DNA from: Hellea sp.
Lineage (GTDB): Bacteria > Pseudomonadota > Alphaproteobacteria > Caulobacterales > Maricaulaceae
Reading direction: 5' to 3'
Assembly: GCA_014238285.1 (NCBI GenBank)
Contig: JABABK010000039.1
Coordinates: 1 to 32,730 of the forward strand
DNA: 32,730 nucleotides
Shown here in pieces: positions 24,392 through 32,730 of the stretch. The notes beneath the pieces were generated by a model that searched no databases, was not told where the DNA came from, and saw nothing but the letters and a program-made list of their open reading frames with translations. Both the position numbers and the translations under genes were made by a program. Position 1 is the first letter of the stretch. Each line of letters opens with the position of its first letter.

Positions 24392-27300
24392 CCCGTTAGG
24401 CTTCTAAGAGCTTTCAAGACAACGCCAACTCTCTTAGCCGGGTTCTCTAATTGTGAACTTATGAATATCGTTTGATCTGGCCGTAAACGCCATCCGATAT
24501 TTTGTGTAATAGCGTTGAGTATAACGGACGGGTCCTCAACATCTTGGTGACGCATGGTCAAAACTATGCCTTTGGGCCCCACATCAATTTTTTGCACATG
24601 CATTTTTCGACATAAGCGTTTGATTTTCATAACATTTAAGAGCGCATTGGCTTCTTCGGGCAATGGACCAAAGCGGTCTATTAATTCAGCGGCCAGAGCT
24701 TCTGAAGCCTCATCATTCTCAACATCTGAAATACGGCGATAGGTTGCCAGACGTAGATTAAGATCAGAAATATAATGCTCAGGGATCAACACGGCGACAC
24801 CTAGATTAACATTGGGTGACCAAGACTGATCGGTAACCTGAATGTCATCTCTAAGTTCAGCAACGGCTTCTTCGAGCATATGTTGATAAAGCTCGACCCC
24901 AACATCCTTGATATAACCGGACTGTTCTTCACCCAGAGGGTTACCGCCGCCTCTTATATCAAGATCATGGCTGGCCAGCGTAAACCCTGCACCTAAAGTA
25001 TCGAGAGACTGCAGGATTTTTAACCGCTGCAAGGCCCCTTTTGTGGCAATGCGTTCATCCGGAATAGTCATATAGGCATAGGCGCGGACCTTAGAGCGCC
25101 CTACTCGGCCGCGCATTTGATAGAGCTGCGCCAGACCAAATTTATCGGCTCGGTAAATGATCATGGTATTAGCAGACGGTATATCAATGCCGCTTTCAAT
25201 GATCGAGGTCGATAATAGGACGTCATATTGCCCGTCATAAAAGGCGGTCATAATGTCTTCGAGCGCGCTACCTGCCATTTGCCCGTGAGCAATGACATAT
25301 TTTACTTCGGGCACTTGTTCGCGCAGAAACTCTTCAAGACGTGGTAGGTCGGCAATTCTTGGGGCGACGAAGAAGCTCTGTCCGCCGCGATATTTTTCCC
25401 GCAGAATGGCTTTGCGGATAGAAACCGCATCAAAAGGTGAAACATAAGTTCTAACCGCCAAGCGATCTACTGGCGGCGTCGCAATCAATGACAAATCCCG
25501 AATGCCGGATAAGGCCATTTGCAGAGTTCTCGGTATGGGCGTGGCTGTGAGTGTTAAAACGTGAACATTGGCCCTGAGCGCTTTCAGGCGTTCTTTATGC
25601 TGAACCCCAAAACGCTGTTCTTCATCCACAACGAGAAGGCCTAGATCGGCAAAATTGATACTCTTGCCTAGCAAGGCATGTGTCCCGATTACTATATCGC
25701 AGCGGCCCGTAGTGATTTCTTCTTTGGTTAAATTGGCTTGCTTTGCCGGAACTAAGCGCGATAAATGCCTAACGGTCACGGCCATACCGCGAAAACGATC
25801 GCTGAATGTCTTGAAATGTTGCCGCGCTAAAATCGTTGTCGGCGCGACGATGGAAACCTGCTGTCCATGCATAATGGCGGCGAATGCGGCTCTAAGCGCA
25901 ACTTCCGTTTTGCCAAAACCAACATCTCCGCAAACAAGACGGTCCATGGGGCGACCTGATGATAAATCTGTGAATACGTCTTCGATGGCGCCCAATTGGT
26001 CATCTGTCTCCACATAGGGAAAGCGCGTGAGAAATTCATTGTAATCTGACGCAGGGACTTCGATAGGCTCGGCCGTTTTAAGGGCGCGTTTGGCTGCAAT
26101 TTTAATAAGCTCGCCTGCCATATCGCGCAAACGTTTCTTGGCCTTGGCTTTACGGGACTGCCAAGCCACACCGCCGAGCTTGTCAAGAACGACCGTTTCG
26201 CCGCCGGCACCATATCGAGATAGAAGCTCAATATTTTCGACGGGCAGATATAGTTTTGATCCCCTTCCATATTCAAGCTCAAGGCAATCGTGAGGCGCCG
26301 ACTGAACATCCAGTGTTTTAAGGCCCAAATATCGACCCAGGCCGTGATCAATATGGATGATAAGATCGCCCGGCTGCAATGCAGAAGCTTCAGAGATAAA
26401 ATTCTTGGCTTTGCGTTTACGCCCGCGATTAACCAGTCGGTCGCCAAGGATGTCTTGTTCCGATAAGACGCTAAGCTTACCAAATTCAAAGCCGTGCTCG
26501 ATTGGCAGAATAATGCGCCGAACAGATCCATCAGGCAGCTGAAGAAGATCAGGTCCACGGGTTTCCAGCGGTGTTCTAAGATCATGCTCTTCGAATATAT
26601 TTGACAATCGGTCAGAAGAGCCTTCGGTCCAGGACGCTAGAACGACGATTTTACCGTCTTTACGGCGGTTTTGGATATGCTCTGTGACTGCGCTAAAAAG
26701 ATTGATACCTTCAGTTTTACGTTCATTTGAAAAGTTTCGACTGTCCGTGCCTTCAAAATTGACCAGGTATTCTTCATCCGGCGGAATAAAGTGAGAGTGC
26801 CACCGTATAGTATGTCCATGAGCAGCCGCGTTAAGTTGGTCGGGTGAGAAGTATAATTGGTCCGTCGTTAAAGGCCGATAAGTACCTGCGGTCTTACGAG
26901 GATCAGTTGTTCCAGCATCAAGCGCTTCAACATGGGCTTGGCGCGACTCGTAGAAATCTACGATAAGATCATGGCGCTCACTCATGGCTTCTCTGGCAAG
27001 GCTATCAAATGCAATGAGCGCGCTCTCGCTCATATAATCGAATACTGTTTCAAGGTGATCAAAAAATAACGGCAGAAAGTGCTCGATGCCTTGAGGTCTA
27101 ATGCCTTCAGTGATAGCGGCATAAATCGGATCTTTGCTGATCCCGCCGCCAAAGCTGGCAATATAACTCGTCCGAAATCTTGACATGGCCAAGTCAGTCA
27201 TGACCACCTCACTGACAGGAGCTAGATCAATCGCGTTCACCTTACGAGTGGTTCGCTGTGTCTCCACATCGAAATGACGAATGCTTTCAAGCTCATCCCC

Positions 27301-27858
27301 AAAGAAATCAAGCCTAACGGGTTCCTCAAAGGCCGGAGAATAGACATCGATCAATCCGCCGCGAATGGCAAAGTCACCTGGTTCGATTACGGTTGAAGCG
27401 CGGCTATAGCCATTATGAGCCAAATAGTGCTCGAGCTTTTCGCGCGATAACACCTGCCCAGCCTTCGCGCTGAAACCTGATTTGGAAATGGCATCCCGTG
27501 GCGGAACCTTTTGTGTCACGGCGCTTACGGTTGAGACGATGATAAACGGTTTGTTCTGATCAATTTGTGTCAACGTATATAGCGCAGCACTCCGACGAGC
27601 AGCCATTAGCCGGCTGGGCGAAACTCTGTCATACGGCAAGCAGTCCCAAGCCGGTAAAGAAATTACCGGAATATCCGGCGCAAAGAATCGACATGCCGCC
27701 ATAAAGCTTGAAGCCCGGCTGTCATCTCTGGCTATGAATAGCGAAGCTGTTCCTCTTTTACGAACAGCCCGTGTAAAGATATGCGCGTCTAGCCCTTCAG
27801 GTAGACCTGCGGCCGTGAGCTTAGGCTCAGTGCTGACATATCTTTGGAGCTGAAGCAT
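24388..27858 (-). CDS. mfd: Transcription-repair coupling factor
   Basis: This 1156-residue protein removes stalled RNA polymerase and recruits UvrA. It has the UvrB-like N-terminus, a polymerase-interaction domain (ALQPGDLIIHIDHGLGRY), the translocase Walker A VCGDVGFGKTEVALR, DEEQRFGVQHKE, LTATPIPRTLQMALS and RMRGRVGRSKVRAYAY-type motifs, and a C-terminal UvrA-binding region. The frame is open to 27942, but the start is ATG 27858, which shares a base with the sdhE stop (TAATG) and gives the usual length. It is the second gene of the sdhE-mfd operon. Confidence 0.97.
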   Translation of the reverse strand: MLQLQRYVSTEPKLTAAGLPEGLDAHIFTRAVRKRGTASLFIARDDSRASSFMAACRFFAPDIPVISLPAWDCLPYDRVSPSRLMAARRSAALYTLTQIDQNKPFIIVSTVSAVTQKVPPRDAISKSGFSAKAGQVLSREKLEHYLAHNGYSRASTVIEPGDFAIRGGLIDVYSPAFEEPVRLDFFGDELESIRHFDVETQRTTRKVNAIDLAPVSEVVMTDLAMSRFRTSYIASFGGGISKDPIYAAITEGIRPQGIEHFLPLFFDHLETVFDYMSESALIAFDSLAREAMSERHDLIVDFYESRQAHVEALDAGTTDPRKTAGTYRPLTTDQLYFSPDQLNAAAHGHTIRWHSHFIPPDEEYLVNFEGTDSRNFSNERKTEGINLFSAVTEHIQNRRKDGKIVVLASWTEGSSDRLSNIFEEHDLRTPLETRGPDLLQLPDGSVRRIILPIEHGFEFGKLSVLSEQDILGDRLVNRGRKRKAKNFISEASALQPGDLIIHIDHGLGRYLGLKTLDVQSAPHDCLELEYGRGSKLYLPVENIELLSRYGAGGETVVLDKLGGVAWQSRKAKAKKRLRDMAGELIKIAAKRALKTAEPIEVPASDYNEFLTRFPYVETDDQLGAIEDVFTDLSSGRPMDRLVCGDVGFGKTEVALRAAFAAIMHGQQVSIVAPTTILARQHFKTFSDRFRGMAVTVRHLSRLVPAKQANLTKEEITTGRCDIVIGTHALLGKSINFADLGLLVVDEEQRFGVQHKERLKALRANVHVLTLTATPIPRTLQMALSGIRDLSLIATPPVDRLAVRTYVSPFDAVSIRKAILREKYRGGQSFFVAPRIADLPRLEEFLREQVPEVKYVIAHGQMAGSALEDIMTAFYDGQYDVLLSTSIIESGIDIPSANTMIIYRADKFGLAQLYQMRGRVGRSKVRAYAYMTIPDERIATKGALQRLKILQSLDTLGAGFTLASHDLDIRGGGNPLGEEQSGYIKDVGVELYQHMLEEAVAELRDDIQVTDQSWSPNVNLGVAVLIPEHYISDLNLRLATYRRISDVENDEASEALAAELIDRFGPLPEEANALLNVMKIKRLCRKMHVQKIDVGPKGIVLTMRHQDVEDPSVILNAITQNIGWRLRPDQTIFISSQLENPAKRVGVVLKALRSLTG

Positions 27859-28112
27859 TAAAACGTCGGACGGTATTGACGGATTTGAGCGAGTAGCGGT
27901 GTATCGTGTTTTTCGGGAACCGGAAGACTCTCGGTAATCCAAGCATAAATGTCATGGTCGCGGGCTTCAAGAAGCTCTTCAAACTGCCGTAACTCTACGT
28001 CGGAGAGTTCACTAATGTGAGCTTTCAAAAACCCGCCCAGCATTATATCGGCCTCTTTAAAGCCCCGATAATTTGCCCGGTAAAGCAATCTTTTTTTTTC
28101 GTTCTCAGTCAT
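27858..28112 (-). CDS. sdhE: Succinate dehydrogenase assembly factor SdhE
   Basis: This 84-residue protein contains the family motif RGFKEADIMLGGFL (16-29), with the RGxxExD core, and DHDIYAWITESLPVPE. SdhE helps attach FAD covalently to SdhA. The length and helical bundle pattern match. It overlaps mfd by one base (TAATG). No clear ribosome site is visible. Divergent recG neighbours this pair in many alphaproteobacteria; here two genes lie between. Confidence 0.93.
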   Translation of the reverse strand: MTENEKKRLLYRANYRGFKEADIMLGGFLKAHISELSDVELRQFEELLEARDHDIYAWITESLPVPEKHDTPLLAQIRQYRPTF

Positions 28113-28270
28113 GATTCACGCGCTAAGCCTAAGTGAGCGTCTCTATAGGCGGCGTGCGTGTTAGGTGCAATGGGGTTTACCTAACATTCTAAACCGTGAT
28201 TAATCTCACACGGATTTTCCACAAAAAATGATAATGGAGTTTACGTTCAATTTATTCAGGCGGGGCCGTT

Positions 28271-29692
28271 ATGACTTTTTCTACGCGTATATTATGCATT
28301 TTTTTTGTGATGACAATTTCATTGGTAACAGCTTGCCAGGGACAGATAATTTCGACACCAGCCTCTCCAGCACTTGTAGAAAATTTTTGTCCCACCCCGC
28401 TTCCAGCACCCGGAACTAGCCCGATATGGAGTGGTGAACATCGCACATGGGTGGCAGGCAGCCCAACGCGCCCTCTAATTAAGGTCGTACTGACACACCC
28501 CAGCGCGGTCTGTAATGATGGCTCCCAAGCTGTCATGTTTGTTCGTCGTGCGTCCGCCAGCTGGGGCGGGCAAGATAATCAACTGAGCGACGCCTATCAC
28601 ATTCACTTTAAAGGCGGCGGCTCATGCAAAAAGTTTGAAGATTGCGCCAATCGTTGGTGCAATGCACCTGGTACTAGGATTTTTGATAAACCCGGACAGA
28701 TGAGTTCGCGTGGTTATGTTGATGCCATTGAGGGCGAAGGTCTATTCATGGACCATCCATCCAATCAATTTGCCGCCGCCAATCAAGTTATGCTGGGTTA
28801 TTGCAGTTCAGATGGTTGGATAGGCTCCGCCCCGGCAGGTACGGCGGTGTCTATAGACCCGGACGATGATCCCGCTTATGTTTCAAAGATCGCATTTATG
28901 GGAGAGCATATCACGCAAGCGGCGTTTAACGCGCTTGATAGCGGGGTTTGGGCCGGCGGGGTCGTAGACGCTCCAAGTTATCAAATGCCGCCATTGACTT
29001 TGGCAAACCATATTCTGATATCAGGAGACAGTGCCGGAGCGAGCGGTGTTCGTTCACATTTGGACAGAATTGCAGCTAGATATTCAGATGCCGACGTTGT
29101 TTCCATTCTTGATGCTGGTGCCTCAATAGATATGCAAGATCCAAGAATTAGCTATACGTCTTTAACGGCAACTCCGAGCTACAATCAAATGATGGACCTT
29201 GCCACTGAGCAAGCACGCCAGTTTCATAGTGTTAATGATACGGCCCTTGATGTTAGTTGCAAGACTGCAAATCCAGGAATCGGTGCTAATGATCGTCCTT
29301 GTTTTGATCAATACCGTTTGCAAAGATTCCACATTACAACACCAACTATGCAGCGAACGTCACAAAGAGACACAGCTACCGCCACTAAGCTCCTCACCAT
29401 GCTAGCACCTCCTGCTAATCAAAACATGGCAATTATTTCGCGTGACGGTATGTTAGCGGCTGCATCGACGCGTCCAACTCTTTCAGTTCTGAGCCCCAAT
29501 TGCGGTCGGCACGTAACATTTAGAACAACCAATCAAATTAGGAATATGGAGGTCCTAGCGCCTGGACCAACACTCTATACAGACCTTAGAGACTGGGCAT
29601 TGCCCTGCCTCGCTGGTGCTTGTCCAGTACAAGTAAGGAAATTAGCAAACCCTGCTCCCACTGGTCCGCCCGCTCCGTCCGATTGTCCGTGA
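28271..29692 (+). CDS. Pectin acetylesterase/Notum family lipoprotein
   Basis: This 473-residue protein has a signal peptide ending in LVTAC (Cys22), so it is a likely lipoprotein. The alpha/beta-hydrolase features of the pectin acetylesterase/Notum family are visible: HIHFKGGGSCKKF (110-122), VMLGYCSSDGWIG (173-185), ILISGDSAGASGV (248-260) with nucleophile Ser254, and CGRHVTF (411-417) with a probable catalytic His414. Twelve or so cysteines suggest disulfides. Family members remove acetyl or acyl esters from polysaccharides (or from Wnt in Notum); here an extracellular glycan ester is likely. The C-terminus is Pro-rich. It is the only polysaccharide-active gene in the area, so its partner genes must be elsewhere. 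Confidence 0.85.
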   Translation: MTFSTRILCIFFVMTISLVTACQGQIISTPASPALVENFCPTPLPAPGTSPIWSGEHRTWVAGSPTRPLIKVVLTHPSAVCNDGSQAVMFVRRASASWGGQDNQLSDAYHIHFKGGGSCKKFEDCANRWCNAPGTRIFDKPGQMSSRGYVDAIEGEGLFMDHPSNQFAAANQVMLGYCSSDGWIGSAPAGTAVSIDPDDDPAYVSKIAFMGEHITQAAFNALDSGVWAGGVVDAPSYQMPPLTLANHILISGDSAGASGVRSHLDRIAARYSDADVVSILDAGASIDMQDPRISYTSLTATPSYNQMMDLATEQARQFHSVNDTALDVSCKTANPGIGANDRPCFDQYRLQRFHITTPTMQRTSQRDTATATKLLTMLAPPANQNMAIISRDGMLAAASTRPTLSVLSPNCGRHVTFRTTNQIRNMEVLAPGPTLYTDLRDWALPCLAGACPVQVRKLANPAPTGPPAPSDCP

Positions 29693-29756
29693 TTTGAATA
29701 AATACTCGACTTGATTACCAATTGTTCCATGGGTTTGCTTGTGCCACAAGCTGCCC

Positions 29757-30896
29757 ATGTCTCAACAACCCACAGATTCCTTATCAAGTTTCGAAATATT
29801 CGCCGCGTGCGCACCCGGACTGGAAGGGTATTTACTGGCGGAAATTGAGGAAGCAAAATTCGCTGATATCAAAAGAATGCGAGGCGGAATAAGTTTTACA
29901 GGCGGTTGGCCAGAAGTTTGGCGTGCGAATTTAACCCTGCGAGGTGCTTCAAAAATCTTAGCCCGTATTGTAGGTTTTCGCGCTTTCCATTTGGCGCAGC
30001 TTGATAAACGATCCCGTAAGTTTCCTTGGGGTCAATATTTGACGTCCGGCCACAAAGTAAAAGTCGAAGTCGTTACTAATCGTAAAAGCAAAATTTATCA
30101 TGCCGGCGCCGCTATAGAGCGCATAGAGCGCGCGATTACCGAGGAATTTGGATCGCCCATAGCCACTTCTATGGACGAAGCAGAAATTATCATCAAGACA
30201 CGGATTGATGATAATAATGTCATGTTCTCTATCGACACATCAGGCATAGGCCTTCACAAGCGCGGCCATAAACAAGCCATGGGTAAGGCACCTCTGCGCG
30301 AAACTATGGCAGCATTATTGCTGCGCTCCTGCGGCTATACTGGTAATGAGCCTGTGATGGATCCCATGTGCGGGTCAGGGACTTTGATCATAGAAGCGGC
30401 AGAAATTGCACGCACTTTAATGCCGGGACGAACCAGACGTTTTTCGTTTGAAAAACTCGCAAGCTATGACGCGGATATTATTGAAGATATGAAAAAGAAC
30501 TGGATGAACGCTGAAACTGACCAAAAATTTTACGGATCAGACCGCAATGTGAATGTCATTCGCATGGCTAATGAAAATGCTGCGCGCTCAGGTGTTGATG
30601 ATATTTGCGAATTTCGTCCTATTCCGATTTCTGCGATTGTTCGCCCCGAAGGTCCGCCAGGACTCGTGGTCGTTAATCCGCCTTATGGTGAACGTGTGGG
30701 TAAGAAGAAAGACCTTGTTGCGCTTTACACGGCTTTTGGTGATGTCATGCGCGAGCGCTTCACGGGCTGGCGTGTCGGTATGGTTACGTCAGATATGAAC
30801 TTAGCCAAGGAAACCCAATTGCCGTGGCAGCCGTTAAGTCCGCCAATAGCTCATGGCGGGTTAAAGGTGCGGTTCTTCCACACCAAGCCTTTATAG
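29757..30896 (+). CDS. THUMP-domain RNA methyltransferase (RlmL N-terminal-half type)
   Basis: This 379-residue protein has FEIFAACAPGLEGYL (12-26), a THUMP-type RNA-binding region, then a class I SAM methyltransferase with DPMCGSGTLIIEAAE (202-216) and VVVNPPYGERVG (304-315). It corresponds to the N-terminal half of E. coli RlmL, which makes m2G2445 in 23S rRNA; the RlmK half is missing, as is common in alphaproteobacteria. The ATG at 29757 fits the family start; a TTG 18 bases upstream is possible. recG follows after 53 bases in the same direction. Confidence 0.9.
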   Translation: MSQQPTDSLSSFEIFAACAPGLEGYLLAEIEEAKFADIKRMRGGISFTGGWPEVWRANLTLRGASKILARIVGFRAFHLAQLDKRSRKFPWGQYLTSGHKVKVEVVTNRKSKIYHAGAAIERIERAITEEFGSPIATSMDEAEIIIKTRIDDNNVMFSIDTSGIGLHKRGHKQAMGKAPLRETMAALLLRSCGYTGNEPVMDPMCGSGTLIIEAAEIARTLMPGRTRRFSFEKLASYDADIIEDMKKNWMNAETDQKFYGSDRNVNVIRMANENAARSGVDDICEFRPIPISAIVRPEGPPGLVVVNPPYGERVGKKKDLVALYTAFGDVMRERFTGWRVGMVTSDMNLAKETQLPWQPLSPPIAHGGLKVRFFHTKPL

Positions 30897-30949
30897 TAAC
30901 GTCCTATATCATCTTGCCCTCTTCGTCATTCTACTCCAAAATCTGACTT

Positions 30950-32730
30950 ATGCGGCCTGACGTTCTATTTCCATTTTTTGCTGATGTGACTGTTTTAAAC
31001 GGCGTGGGTGACCGCGTGCGGGAAGCTTTGGGGCGGGCCATGGGGACGCGGATCAAAGATCTGCTCTTTACGCCCCCGAGTAATATGATTGACCGGAGTT
31101 ACCGTCCTCACATTGCAGGTGCGCTTCAGGATGAAATTTGCACATTTACCGTAACTGTAGGACGCCACAATCAACCGTCAAATCGTCGGCACCCCTATAA
31201 AATCAGAGTGTTTGATGAAACGGGTGATCTGACCCTCGGCTTCTTTCAAGCTCGCGCGGATTATTTAAAACGAATTCTGCCAGAAGGTTCAGTACGTTTG
31301 ATATCGGGCAAGGTGGAGTTCTTTGGGCCTAACATCCAAATGACTCACCCGGATTATGTGCTCTCGCCGAAGCAAGAAAGTGAGCTACCGCTTTATGAAA
31401 CCCAATACCCTTTAACCGCAGGCCTATCGCAAAAGGTCGCGCGTAAGTCCATGATGCAAGCCATTGAAAAAGTACCTGAATTGCCGGAGTGGCAAGACGA
31501 ACGGTTTTTGGTGCAGCAGGACTGGCCGAATTTTAACAACGCCCTCTCTCATCTTCATAAACCGGAGCATCCTGTTGATGTGAAAGCAGGTTCACCCATT
31601 CGTGAAAGATTGGCTTATGATGAACTTCTGGCCAAACAACTGGCCATGGCTTTGGTGCGTGAGACATCCCGCAAGAGACAAGGCCGCGCACTTGAGACTA
31701 AAGGAGAATACCTCAAAGAGGTTTTGGCCGGCGCGCCATTTAAGCCAACGGGCGCTCAGGAACGTGCATTTGATGAAATTCTAGCAGATTTGAAATCGCC
31801 TTATCGTATGTCGCGCTTACTGCACGGCGATGTGGGCTCCGGTAAAACATTTGTAGCAGCTATGGCGGCGGCATATACAGCCGAATCCAAAGTGCAAATC
31901 GCGTTAATGGCGCCGACAGAAATTTTGGCCAGACAACATGCTCAGAGCTTCAAAGAACTGTTAGCACCTGCAGGCTTGACCGTTGAAGCTCTAACAGGCC
32001 GAGATAAAGGCAAACCTCGCGCCGCTCTTTTGACGGGTCTGGCGGAGGGCTATATCGATGTCATTATTGGAACCCACGCTTTGTTCCAAGAGACTGTTGA
32101 GTTTCACGATCTTGGGCTTGTCATAATAGATGAACAGCACCGCTTTGGCGTTCATGATCGATTAAAACTGACACGAAAAGGTCATGCGCCGGACTTGTTG
32201 ATTATGACGGCAACGCCTATTCCGCGCACCCTCGCGCTTACGGCATATGGTGATTTGGATGTTTCAAAACTGGATGAAAAGCCTGCCGGACGGAAACCGA
32301 TAGAAACGCGCATTTTGCCCCTGCAAAGACTGGATGATGTAATCCAAGGTGTTGGCCGCACTATAGAGCAAGGCAATCAAGTCTATTGGGTTTGCCCGCT
32401 CGTTGAAGATAGCGATCTAATTGATCTGTCCTCTGCGGAAGATCGTCACAGAGAATTAACGGCCCATTTTGGTAGCCGTGTTGGCTTGGTCCATGGCCGG
32501 ATGAAACCAGAAGAAAAAGACCGCGTTACCGAACAGTTCAAATCTGGCGATATAGATGTACTTGTGGCAACAACCGTGATCGAGGTCGGTGTTGATGCGC
32601 CCAATGCAACCGTTATTGTCATCGAGCATGCGGAGCGGTTTGGACTCGCGCAGTTACATCAGCTCAGAGGACGTGTGGGTCGATCGGACAAAGCTTCCAC
32701 CTGCCTCCTGTTATATAAGGGGCCACTAGG
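30950..32730 (+). CDS. recG: ATP-dependent DNA helicase RecG (3' end outside window)
   Basis: The first ~593 codons of a RecG helicase, which remodels stalled forks and branched DNA. The N-terminus MRPDVLFPFFADVTVLNGVG is typical, with the wedge OB-fold following. Then come LHGDVGSGKT (291-300, Walker A), MAPTEILARQH, IIDEQHRFGVHDR with DEQH at 394-397, TATPIPRTLALTAYGD and HGRMKPEEKD, ending near RGRVGRSD before the window edge. RecG is usually about 690 residues, so roughly 100 are missing. No strong ribosome site precedes the ATG. Confidence 0.97.
   Translation, partial: MRPDVLFPFFADVTVLNGVGDRVREALGRAMGTRIKDLLFTPPSNMIDRSYRPHIAGALQDEICTFTVTVGRHNQPSNRRHPYKIRVFDETGDLTLGFFQARADYLKRILPEGSVRLISGKVEFFGPNIQMTHPDYVLSPKQESELPLYETQYPLTAGLSQKVARKSMMQAIEKVPELPEWQDERFLVQQDWPNFNNALSHLHKPEHPVDVKAGSPIRERLAYDELLAKQLAMALVRETSRKRQGRALETKGEYLKEVLAGAPFKPTGAQERAFDEILADLKSPYRMSRLLHGDVGSGKTFVAAMAAAYTAESKVQIALMAPTEILARQHAQSFKELLAPAGLTVEALTGRDKGKPRAALLTGLAEGYIDVIIGTHALFQETVEFHDLGLVIIDEQHRFGVHDRLKLTRKGHAPDLLIMTATPIPRTLALTAYGDLDVSKLDEKPAGRKPIETRILPLQRLDDVIQGVGRTIEQGNQVYWVCPLVEDSDLIDLSSAEDRHRELTAHFGSRVGLVHGRMKPEEKDRVTEQFKSGDIDVLVATTVIEVGVDAPNATVIVIEHAERFGLAQLHQLRGRVGRSDKASTCLLLYKGPL

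Noticed and set aside
25827-26585. 252-aa open frame on the minus strand
   Set aside because: It is a frame shadow inside mfd on the same strand; mfd itself is intact through the region with all helicase motifs.

Overview
The window is a gene-dense stretch of a bacterial chromosome, almost certainly from an alphaproteobacterium. A marine Maricaulales/Hyphomonadaceae-type organism is my best guess, but this is inference. The support is: rpoZ opening with the usual ARVTVEDC; a two-receiver plus degenerate GGDEF protein like the PleD/PopA cell-cycle regulators; adjacent glnB-glnA; a malic enzyme/phosphotransacetylase fusion; sdhE-mfd divergent from recG; and moderate-to-low GC by eye. I see no phage, insertion sequence, plasmid or CRISPR signature, so this looks like core chromosome with a few accessory inserts.

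Layout. 1-2358 (minus): an operon of an amidase, a small two-helix membrane protein and the start of a gluconate 2-dehydrogenase subunit 3-like protein cut by the left edge. 2359-2972: mostly non-coding, but with a short 45-codon gene on the minus strand under a good promoter; the product looks like an orphan leader-type (RiPP-like) peptide. 2973-7487: a carboxymuconolactone decarboxylase-family protein, a sodium/solute symporter with its DUF4212 small subunit, a calycin-like lipoprotein, and a YiiX-type permuted papain-like hydrolase with a long extra N-terminal region. 7610-7694: tRNA-Leu(UAG). 7823-9847 (plus): a variant PIG-L/LmbE-like protein overlapping a family 2 glycosyltransferase, then a DUF962/Mpo1-like membrane protein. 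9848-13504 (minus): a malic enzyme followed by a MATE transporter. 13737-15522: glnB (P-II) and glnA, the nitrogen-assimilation pair, ending at a strong bidirectional terminator shared with the opposing rpoZ/SnoaL-like pair. 16511-17791 (minus): a Tad-type protein with a von Willebrand A domain.

17966-24391 (mainly plus): threonine synthase with a four-base overlap to a P-loop kinase, ferrochelatase on the opposite strand, an ACE-like M2 metallopeptidase lipoprotein, and the PopA-like regulator, which keeps a c-di-GMP inhibitory-site motif but has lost its catalytic motif and both phosphoacceptor aspartates. 24388-28112 (minus): sdhE and mfd joined by a TAATG stop/start. 28271-30896 (plus): a pectin acetylesterase/Notum-family lipoprotein and an RlmL-type rRNA methyltransferase. 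These sit between sdhE-mfd and recG, which is cut by the right edge.

Functional links are clear for glnB-glnA, sdhE-mfd (linked by position rather than pathway), the symporter pair, and the glycosyltransferase/PIG-L pair. The observations most worth a second look are the short RiPP-like gene, the variant PIG-L protein, the thrC-kinase pair and the PopA-like protein.
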